Part shown: piece after piece, positions 50,701-60,900 of the stretch
How the letters are laid out: the number at the start of each line of letters is the position of its first letter
Numbering within the stretch: the first letter of the stretch is position 1
Source of the DNA: Chrysopilus asiliformis
Lineage: Eukaryota > Arthropoda > Insecta > Diptera > Rhagionidae
Direction of reading: 5' to 3'
Length of the DNA: 64,000 nucleotides
NCBI GenBank assembly: GCA_964034945.1
Contig: OZ035960.1
Location: 22,555,487 to 22,619,486 of the forward strand
Position numbers and translations under genes: made by a program
Notes under the pieces: generated by a model
Told to the model about the DNA's origin: nothing
Databases searched by the model: none
Seen by the model: only the letters and a program-made list of their open reading frames with translations

Positions 50701-52079
50701 CAATGTTGACGATAAAGGAGTACCTTTGACTGCTTTCGTCCTAATGGCATTCCTGGAGAGCAGAGTAAGTAAAATTGATAGACGATTGGAAAGGCTGTGA
50801 AATACATTTTTTTGTTTAGACCCAAATACCACAGCACGAGGAAGTCATCAACAAAGCCTTAGACTACATTGTAAAGAACGTCAACGCCGATAGTGATCTC
50901 TACTCAATCGCACTTTCTGCTTATGTCCTTCAGCTGGCTGATCATAGTTCTCAGGATTCATTCCGTCAAATGCTCGAAGGTCGAGCTACTCTTAATAGTG
51001 AGTGTTAAATTCCTGAATCATAAAGTATTGGAAAATCTTACAGTTTTACCATATTTCAGATGGCAGAAAACGATGGACGGAAAAATCTGATGAAGGAGAA
51101 ATCCCGTGGTATTACTATTCAAACTTTGATGTTCAAACAACTGGTTATGGTCTATTAACACTTACGAAATCAGAGTCTACTTCCGACTTGGCTCCGATTG
51201 TCAGGTGGTTGGTATCTCAAAGGAACGACTATGGAGGATTTGGATCAACTCAAAGCACAGTCGTTGGACTGCAGTCTTTGTTTAAATTCGCTGAGAAAAT
51301 ATCAACAGGCGGAGAAAATGCCGTTGATGTGTCATTGGACTTCGGCGGTGAATCAAAGAAGTTGAGCGCGAATCGAGAGAATGGAATCGTTCTTCAAACT
51401 CACAAGGTAAGCTTTTAAAATTATGATTTGTAGAAAAAAATTAAAACAAATTTCATAAATTTCAGTTGCCAGCTTCGACTCGCAATGTGAAAATCACATC
51501 AACTGGACGTGGATCTGCTCTTGTGCAAGTTGCCTACAAATACAACATCAACGAACCGGAAAAGGAACCTAGCTTCGTCCTGGAACCTACGGTCAGTGAA
51601 AAATCAAATGCAAACTACCTCCAGCTATCAGTTTGTACCAAATTCACCCCATCTGAAGGTGAAGCAGACACAACTGGAATGGCTGTGATGGAGATCAGTC
51701 TCCCAAGTGGATTTACAGCTGATAAGGACTCTTTCAAAAATATCAAATTAACAGAACGAGTTAAAGTATGATTTTAAACAAATAACAATTATTTTAGTGG
51801 TTTTGCTGATATTTGTGTTATGTGTTTCAGAGAGTTGAGTCTAAAAAGGGCAACACTTTGATTGTGATTTACTTTGAGAGCTTGGATAGAAAGGAAATTT
51901 GTCCAACTATTGAGGCCTTCAAGACTCATAAAGTCGAAGAGCAGAAACCAGCTTCGGTCGAAGTTTACGACTATTATGACAATAGTACTTTTCGTAGTTT
52001 TAAAATTTTTTAGGTGTGATAAAAATTGATTTTCTTTTTAGATCGTAAGGCCAGGAAATTTTACTCTGCTGCTCAGTAA
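44706..52079 (+). CDS. Tep: Thioester-containing protein, TEP copy 5, 21 exons, 1390 aa
   Basis: Exons: 44706-44764, 45498-45666, 46110-46340, 46774-47024, 47086-47446, 47508-47702, 47763-47881, 47945-48056, 48615-48761, 48821-48944, 49001-49138, 49193-49370, 49509-49675, 49737-49856, 49920-50338, 50399-50764, 50820-50997, 51060-51406, 51466-51765, 51831-51984, 52042-52079. The frame is open and all junctions are GT-AG. The signal peptide is two codons shorter than in the sisters. GCGEQNM is at 50276-50296 (Cys911). Exon 5 is the longest in the array, with an Asp/Ser insertion (PDNSSDSDYN) in the MG4 region. Exon 12 encodes a Gly/Ala/Pro-rich linker (AAFAGGQAGGP). Exons 2-4 are closest to copy 4, but introns 15 and 18 match copy 3, so the gene is a mosaic. 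The C-terminus ends KFYSAAQ, with no cysteine-rich tail. Confidence 0.93.
46493..46722. mobile_element. TTAA MITE in copy 5 intron 3
   Basis: Same element, orientation and intron position as 38654-38883, and almost identical sequence. It predates the copy 4/copy 5 split or was spread by conversion. Confidence 0.85.
48057..48614. other. Copy 5 intron 8
   Basis: A 558-nt intron unlike intron 8 of the other copies. It contains a 70-codon frame at 48337-48549 (starting MSNATRCGPV) whose composition looks more protein-like than most. It has no recognised family and lies in an intron, so it is probably a transposon fragment. Confidence 0.35.
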
Positions 52080-53304
52080 GGATTTCGTTAGATATTGTTA
52101 AATCAACTTTTTTTTTATTTTTTGACATGTAAAAAATATTTTTTACCAAGTGCTTTGTGAATAAATTTGTAACTTTTTTTAAAATTGATTGTATGAAATT
52201 ATGGAAACTTTTAAATTTGGTTTTTTTTTGTAATTTGAATGCTGTTATCGTCCCATAAAGCCCTGTTGACCACGATTTGGAAAAGTTCTAATTGGACTCA
52301 TTCAATTCAATTAGATTTATAAAAACTGTTTTTAATTGGATTTTGAGAGTCTTATTCAGATAAAAAGAAGAATGTTTTTATAAAAATGAACCGTTTTCGA
52401 GAAAACCTATCCAGTTGTATGGGAGATAAAATTCTATTCAGTGCACATTTCCACTTTCTACCTCAATTAGCTATTGAGTAAATGTTTTTATTCAGATGTT
52501 TAGCATTAATTATGAAAGAAAGGTATCATCTCATCACTAGGTAGATGAAACTGTTTTTTTGTACAATTATTCTTCCTAGAATGGATTATGAGTTTCGGCC
52601 GGTTTCAAAAATCTGAACTTTCCCAAAAAAATTCTATGAAGAGAAATTTGGTCTGTAAGAGAATTTTTGAAAGCCCTAGTACTAACACAAACTGCCAGCC
52701 TGGCAGCCCTAGGCTGCGAGGTGAAGGTAGCCGCCGCTGTGGTTGGTGAGTTAGTCGAAGCGTCAGAGGGGAGGAGAAGAGATCTAGTAAACATTGCACT
52801 AGACTGCTGGCCTTAAGCTTCGAAAACCAGCCAACGGTAGGGCCTCAGCGGCGGTTCACAAAGAAATCGGCAGCTAAGTATTAAGAATATTTTCCCTTAA
52901 TTTAAATCGTTATAGGTCTACCAACGGGTTTAAAAGAATTGAATATTTAATGAAAATTTTTAGCTTTTGTGTCAAATCTATGCTAAAGGGACAACTCGTT
53001 TCAGAATGAGTGAACCATAAAAATCCAAATTAAAAATAGGTCGATTAAAAATTTTACTCTATTAGTTTAATTAACAAATATAAAAGCTAATTTGATATTG
53101 TTTTATGAAGAATAATTTGAACAAAATCCTTTGTAGTCAGGTCAGTGAAGGATATGTAAGACATCAATCTGAAAAGTTGCAGCCATTAGATTATCGGGAT
53201 CGAAATTTGATGTTTCCTGTCAGCGACTTTTCCAATTGTTTCCATTTAAATTTAAAATTTCATTATGTTATACGATTGTGGCCATGAAAAATCTGAAACA
53301 AGAA
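52080..53304. other. Intergenic DNA downstream of TEP copy 5
   Basis: AATAAA at 52160-52165 is the probable poly(A) signal of copy 5. A GC-richer block at about 52655-52860 (for example GGCAGCCCTAGGCTGCGAGG) contrasts with the AT-rich surroundings. In one plus frame it gives about 60 sense codons rich in Ala/Val/Glu, but without a start or a known motif. It may be a fragment of a degraded retroelement or gene. Nothing else supported. Confidence 0.45.
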
Positions 53305-53634
53305 TCATACTAATATATAAAAATGAGTTGGTGTCTGTCTGTCTATCTGTCTGTCTGTCTGTTCCTCTTTCACGCAAAAATGGCTGAACCGATTGACTTG
53401 AAATTTGACTGTGGTAGTTCTGGTTCCAACATAGGCATACGGAAAAGTAGCGCGAGGGGTGGAGGGAGTAAGGGGAGGGGGTAAAGTGATCTCGAAACTT
53501 AGTTTTCCCTCTATGTTACTCTTTCGCGGGGAAACTACCGAGCCGATTGGCCTGAAGTTTAGCTCCAACAAAAACCATAAAAAAATTTTTTTTTTGGAAA
53601 AACTTAACCCGACAACGACGGGTATGCAAGCTAG
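53305..53634 (+). mobile_element. Non-autonomous Helitron-like element
   Basis: It starts TCATACTAATATATAAAAAT after an A. It ends with the hairpin ACCCG-ACAACGA-CGGGT, a short spacer and CTAG before a T. These are the hallmarks of Helitrons: 5' TC, 3' hairpin plus CTRR, insertion between A and T, no target duplication. A TCTG microsatellite lies near the 5' end. An inverted relative lies at 60814-62379, with both termini matching. Confidence 0.8.
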
Positions 53635-54672
53635 TATTCCAATTTGACCGATAGCCCGAAAATTATCAAAATTAAATTATAAAACTCCTAGAAATTAAAA
53701 AATGATTAAAATAGTTCATTTCAGTTACAAAATTAGTGAAAATCAACTAATTTTATAATAAATTTAACAGCTTAGTAGTAAAATCTACTATTTTGTGGTT
53801 AAATTGACTATTTTAGTGTTTGAAATTAACTATTTTAGTTATAGTTCCGATTCACTGTTATAAAATTGCTAAAGATTCACTATTTTTTTTCTTTACTGCG
53901 TCAATAAGGGGAAACCCGTTAAAACCGAATCACTGCACAAATTAAAAAAAATATGTGTCGAATAGTTTTCAAAATTCTATAAATGATAACTCAAATAGTT
54001 TTTTGTGACGTTTTCTTGGGAAAATTAACATTAAGGAACTTTTCATTAAAGGAAGTTACTCATCGCACGAATCTAATGTCCAAATTTTGATATTTATTCC
54101 AAAAGGTTCTGTGAGGCTAAAAACATTTTTCTGACAAAAAAGTTGTTAGAAAACGCACTTTTTGTATTTTTCTTCGAAACTAACGACTGGCTCAGATTCT
54201 AAATAATTAAAGAAGGGAGATTTAGTTAATAGGAAACAACATTTTACATTGATTTAGAAACAAAAACTCGAAAAACTTGATTTTTCCGAAACTTGATTTT
54301 TCCCAAATTCAAATCAGTAAACATGAGAAGCCAGAATTTGTAATTTCGATAAAGGAAATCCCATTATTAACTGTAAATGTTTAAACAAATAATGAAGATC
54401 GTTAATTCTCACGCTTTACTGTGCCAAAAACGAAGTATTACCATAAAAAAAATTCTTGTAAATAACAATAGAGTATACATTCTAACCATTAAATTGCGGA
54501 AAATCCAGAAAAATCATTCACATATTTTATGAGACTTGCCTTTAAGTCATATGCGAAGTGATAACACTTAGCAAAACAAACCATATTCGACCATTGAATT
54601 CTCGGAAAATCGCTTTTAAGAAATACTGCCCGCCGCTAAGCCTGACCGAAAACTAATTCCATGTGAAAAAAA
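53635..54672. other. Intergenic DNA upstream of TEP copy 6
   Basis: AT-rich, no gene or transposon end recognised. A run of short CTATTTT/AATTGACTA repeats lies at about 53720-53890 and looks like low-complexity reiteration. Confidence 0.5.
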
Positions 54673-54819
54673 ATTATCATATCGACGTCATATTGATTTC
54701 TCTTTGAAGAAACGGTTTTCGCTCTTCAAACTAACATTTTTTTCTTCTTCAAAGGCATTCATAATTAATTCACCGCTTAGTATATAAATAAGACTGGCCA
54801 TCTGTCGTCTGGTGTCAGT
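54673..54819 (+). promoter_or_regulatory. Core promoter of TEP copy 6
   Basis: ATTATCATATCGACGTCA at 54673-54690 (GACGTCA core intact), TATAAATA at 54783-54790 and TCAGT at 54815-54819. I see no kappaB-like GGTTTTCCC in the 200 nt upstream, unlike copies 3-5. Confidence 0.65.
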
Positions 54820-54960
54820 CTAGTGAATCATTTTGTCGAATAAGCACACTTAAATCACGGTCTCGACAAAATCTGTTTACAATATCGGAGTAAGCTTGAA
54901 TCATAATCGGGATTGCGTAATAATACACTTTGTTGTTGTGATCAATCATCGTCAATCACA

Positions 54961-57900
54961 ATGTTGCGGTTTTTGTTTATATTTTTGTGTTCAACTTATT
55001 TGATAAATGAAATCCATGGCGAAAGGTTTGTAGTAAACAAAATATTTTAGTTTTTAAAAAAAATATGTTGAAAAAAATAACAGGTCTGTTAAAACTGTAT
55101 GAAAAAGTCGAATCTAAAGTCTATGAATTTTTTGTTAACTAAAATCGTAAGTTTGAACCGGTTTGTCTCTAATAATAGTATTCATGTTAGTTAATACTAA
55201 AAAGATTTGAATGAGAAATCTTCAATTTCTAAAACCGGTTCATATTTAAATAAAACATGTTTATCTTAACACCTTTAATTAAATCATTTAATTTTTTTTT
55301 ATCAAACTTAATTGAGTGAAGATGACTTTCAGATACTACTTTTTAAAGATTCCAAACATTCGCGTTAATTTGGCGCCGAAATTAATTTAAAATTTTGATA
55401 AGAATTCACCGGTTTGCAAAGATTTTATAAATGGAAAAAACGTGGCGATTTTCGGAAGTTGAGTGCATAAATTGTTTTTCCTTGACCAGTTTTTTTTTGT
55501 TTCAAATAAAAAGCAATTAACCTTTTAAAAATTTACCTCGTATCCTAGCTACGATAACATCTCTTTGCTGACTGGATTTATTTAGAAACCTGCTTTGATG
55601 TATCCATAATTTTAATTGAATCTTTCAATTGACTGAATTTTATTTAAACACTAAAAATGTGGGTGGGTGTCAGCGTGGCTCAATGATAAAGCTTTTTTTT
55701 GTGAGTTGTAAAGGGTCTTTCAATAAGGACATAACAATATTGTATTTTTTTAAAAAACGCACCCTAAAACTTTTTTTATGATCTGGCAATGCTAAAACGT
55801 CATTTTTATCATTTACATTTTTACATTTTTATCATGGTGAAGTTCACGAACGAACAATGCCACACAGCTGGTCAAACAATTGATCTATGGAAGGAGAAGT
55901 TCGGTAATCGTGTAATCTCGAGAAATGGTCCGGTCGAATGGCCACCTCGCTCATGCGATTTAACGCCGTTGGATTTCTTTTTATGGGGTTATGTTAAGTC
56001 GTTGGTTTATGCCAACAACCCAACAACGTTAGAGGAGCTCAGGAACAATATCGAACGCGAAATTGCCAACGTTCCGGCCGATATGTGTGGAAGAGTGGTG
56101 GAAAATTGGCTCCAAAGAATCTTTCAGCAAACGTGCTCGCGGTGGCCATATTAACGAGATCGAATTTCATACTTAAATGTAACTACACCTGGAATAAATT
56201 TCAGCCCGATATCTCAATTATTCTGTGTTTTATTTAAATACAAAATTGTTATGTCCTTATTGAAAGACCCGATAATATACGATCCTCTTCAATGAGTAGT
56301 ATTTATTCAAAATCTACCCGAATGAATGTTAACCCCAAATCTACCTGAATGAAGGTTAACCCCAAAAAATTACATTTAATTGTGAAACATTTCACCTTAT
56401 GTCTAGGGCAGTGGTTCTTAACCGGTGCTCCGCGAAATTCTGAAACCCAACTTCATATTTATGTGAGCTCGGTTTCTCGACATTAACCAATATAAAAACG
56501 CGCAAGACTTACTAATTTAGACGAAGAATTGAGTGTAGCTATATCGAATATTAGACCTAATATCGCTGAAATCTGCAAAAACCGACAAGCTCAGGTATCA
56601 CATTAAATGATTTTCGCCTCAAATAAATTTCATTCGAATAAATAATATTTATTTATTTATTTTTTTAATTGATGTTATTTTTAACTGTTATGTAATAATC
56701 ACTTTAATTTTTAATAAAAGTTATGTCTGTTGGTTTTTTGACTCTTTGATTTTTGTACTCCGCGAATTTTTCTTCTGATCAAAAGTGCTCCCTGACTTTA
56801 AAAAGGTTAAAGCCTAAACCCCAATTACGCGTTCGTGCGTGCGGCATGACTTTGTTCTGGCATCTAGTAGTTGTCACCGCGTCTAAAAGTAGAAACTGAG
56901 CCTACTCTACGCGGCACGGACGCGGCAACGCGTCTGAGCAACGCGCAATTATTCATTTACTAATTTAAATGCGTAGTTTTTACCTTCACCGCGTGGGTGC
57001 CGCACGCACGAACGCGTAATTGGGGTTTAGGCTTAAGAATCACTGGTCTAGGGTAACCACATTTATTTTGCGTCAAACTGAGATAGGGGTTACAGACTGA
57101 AATTTGAAAATTTTCGATTAACAACTCCATATTTACATTATTAATTAAAAAGTTTACAGACAGAAAAAATGGGTATTGCTTTTATTCCTTTAAAAGCAAA
57201 GCATGGCATGGGTGAGAATCAAGAAAAAAAATATCATATGCGCCGCAGGCAATTATTTAAAATTATTTTGCTTTAACAACAAAATATTTTTAGTATGAGA
57301 TTGTGAAAATACAAAAAAAAAAATACACCGCAGGGGTAAACTTAAGATAAAAGTTTATTAAAAAACTACGCCGCGGGTGAGAGGTGGGGGTGGCGGTGCA
57401 ATATAATTTGCAGGAACTCCCACTTTAGTTACATAATTGGGGCAACTCTTAGTCAAAGTATATTTTTTCTAACGTTTAATTGGAAAAAACCCTGAAAATT
57501 ATCAAATAATATTAAAAATTCACATGGTCGAAAAAAAGTCAAATATTTCGGGGACTAAAGTTTATTTTAATTTCCGGAAATCCGGGATAGCATGGTTGAT
57601 TTTGGGAATTTTCCGGCCAATTACGGAACATAATCTAATTATTCGACAATTTTTTCAGTCATTATTTCATAGCGGCTCCAGCATTTATAACACCAAATTC
57701 AAGTTACAATGTCGCAATTAATGTGGATGTTGCTAGTACAATTAAAGTTGGAATTGAAGGAGAATCTTTTTCAAAACAGGAAACGATCGAAGTTGACCCA
57801 ACCAAATCTAAATTAGTGACATTCAATGTAAGTAAAACAAATATATTTAACATCAATATTTTCAACATCTTAAAAAAAACCAATTTTATTATTCAGATTC

Positions 57901-60900
57901 CTGCTGATTTACATGATGGAAATTACACTTTGACAACGGAAGGATTAGAAGGAATTAAATTTGTTAATTCAACGGAAATAAGCTTCAATCCAACGAAGAA
58001 CATTGTTTTAATGCAAACAGACAAGGGAATTTATAAACCCGGAGAACTTATTCGATTTAGAATTATAGTTTTGGACTCTGTACTAAAAGGTGTTCAGCCA
58101 AATGGCAACTTAACAATCGAAATTCATGTAAGTTTCAGAATTGTTTAGTAAGCCTTAAAATTTTAGGGCGTATTCATAGTCGTTTCTAAACACAGTTTTT
58201 TTACTAATATGAGTTTAAACTGACAGAAAACCATAACCAACTATCGGTTTAAACTCATATTAAAGGAAATTTTTGTTTAAAAACGATTAACATGGTAAAA
58301 ACTGGAGTCTAATTTTTTTTTATTTTTCTCCTCCATTTTTTAAACTTTTGAAAGTTTAGTGGAATTTTAAACTATTTTCTCTATATTTAAAACTTTAGAA
58401 GTTTATGAATATTTTTTAAGCATTCCAGTCTAAATTTAAGACTCAGACATCTTAAACTTAAACCGTAAGGTTTTAATTTGAGAATTTGTAGAAATTTGGA
58501 ACTAATTTTTAAACTATTTTAGACTAAAATTTAAATTCTAATACCTTAAATTTAGACCGGATAATACTATTTAAAATTTGAAAATAATTTCAAACTTTTA
58601 AGTTTGGTTTTTAGGCTCAAAATGGTGTTGACCTATATGTAGGAAAAAAGTCTAAAAATTAGACTTTATTTTTTAGCGTGTATAAATACGCCTCTTTGTT
58701 TTTATATTTTCTTTTAAATATTTCATTTGTAATAAGATTTTTAATGATAGGATGCAGATAAAAACGTTATTAAACAATATAATGTGACGGAGATTAAAAA
58801 TGGCATTCATAATGATGAATTGCAATTGTCTCCTGAACCGGTGCTCGGCGATTGGAAAATATCGGCCAAAATTAATGGACAAACAAACGAGAAACGTGTG
58901 AAAATTCAGGAATATGTCCTGCCGCGATTCAATCTAGAATTTGAGATACTTGAACCAGAATATCTCAGCAGAGATGATGAAAAGATTCGGGCAACAGTAC
59001 GATCAAAGTAAAGAACGAATTTTAATTTTTTAAATATTACTAACCTTTCAATTAATTTTAATGTTAGATACACATTTGGAAAGCCAGTTGAAGGTGAGGT
59101 TACCGTTCGTTTATATTCGGGTACTCAATTCTCATCGGAAGGTGATAAATCTACACCAATTATAATAAAAACTGTCCCAATAAATGGCAAAGCGGATATT
59201 GAATTGGATATGCCCGAAATATCTGAAGATGAAACCGGTTATTATGCTGTATATTATCGTCTTGAAGTTTCTTTGGCTGAAAAGTTTACTGGAAAAACGG
59301 CTAATAAAACCAGTAGTGTATCAGTCCGGGTTCGAAACTATGAAACGCGACTTGCTGAGGCGCCAAATGATTTTGTGCCGGAAGTACCTTTTGAAGTTAA
59401 GGTAGGTTTCAAGCATAATTTTAAAACATTCCAACTTTGATTAGTTGAATGTCGATTAGTTGAATGATGATAGTATCGAATTCCGTGGAAATAGATTTTT
59501 CTTAAAATCCCAATGAGGTTCGATTTATCGTTGTTCAACTGTATTTGAATAAATTTTATATTAATAAACATTTCATATCCCTTTTAGATTGATTTGAAAG
59601 ACATACGTGGAAAACCACTCGAAGATAAAGAAAATCCAGTATATTTATTTTCTACAACAGATTATGATCCAGAATTTGTGCCCGATCCATCTGCACCTAA
59701 ACAATATTTTGACAAAAATGGCGAATTGAAAACAACTTTAAAAATTTCTGAAGTGGAAAATGTCACCTACCATACCATTTATGTATGTATTTTTAAAAGA
59801 ATGTTGGAGCTGTCCACAAAATACGTTATCTATATAATTAGGGGAGATTTGTAATACTTTGACGACGGTATTATTTGCCGATTTTGATTACGAAATCGTG
59901 AAAAACCATGACAAAGGGAGAGACGAAAATTAGCGTTACCTATTGTATGAACAGCCCCTTAATTACTTTCCTCTTCTATACAAGGAAAGTATTGTATTCA
60001 TGACGGAGACCGACTAGAGAATGGGAACAGATAGAAACTTTCTGATTAGGACGAAATTCGTTTCAGGCAAAATTATGAGGCTGTCGATCTGTCCGTTCTA
60101 CGTATCTTAAATAACTTGAGAACACATTGACCTAGCGACTTAAAAATTTTTGTGAATAAGTTTTACGAAAATTGTAGTTTTCTCTCAACGTTTGGAAAAG
60201 TGACGATAGCTATAACGGGTACCACCCAAACAATTTTATTTAAATATAGTTTATTGAAAATTTCTCACAACTTATGCGCTTTTGGGAAAAAGGAATATAA
60301 CAACATATAAAGAATATAAAATTTTCCAGATCTTTTGATTTAACCCTTAGAGAAAAATAGCAAATATTTTCACCCTTGCGGCACTCGAAAAAAAAAAATT
60401 ATTTTTTATTTTTTTAGTGGTACCATTTTAAAGTATCATACGGCAATGAAAGACGGTTTAATTGGTGATACAATTTTGATACCACCGTGCAGTATTTGTT
60501 ACAAAAAAGGTGGTACATCGCGTGTACCACCAAGCCTTTAAGGGTTAACGTATATCTAACGGTTCTCAAGATATTTGAAAAAAATTAAGTTTTTTGAAAA
60601 TATCTCGGAAATTACGCGCTTTTGTGAAACAAGGCATATATTAAAAATTAAAGAAAATGAAATATTCTACATTTTTTCCTCTAATGGTTTTTACGCATCT
60701 TTAACAGTGCTTGAGAGAGTTGATAAAATATTATTTTTCACATAATTGTTGCAGAGGAAAGTTTCACGACTGATATTTTGATGCAAATCATGACTGATAT
60801 TTTTTATAAGCAACTAGCTTGCATACCCGTCGTTGCCGGGTTAAGTTTTTTCAATTTTCTTTTTGTGATGGTCTATGTCAGGCCAATCGGCTTGGTAGTT

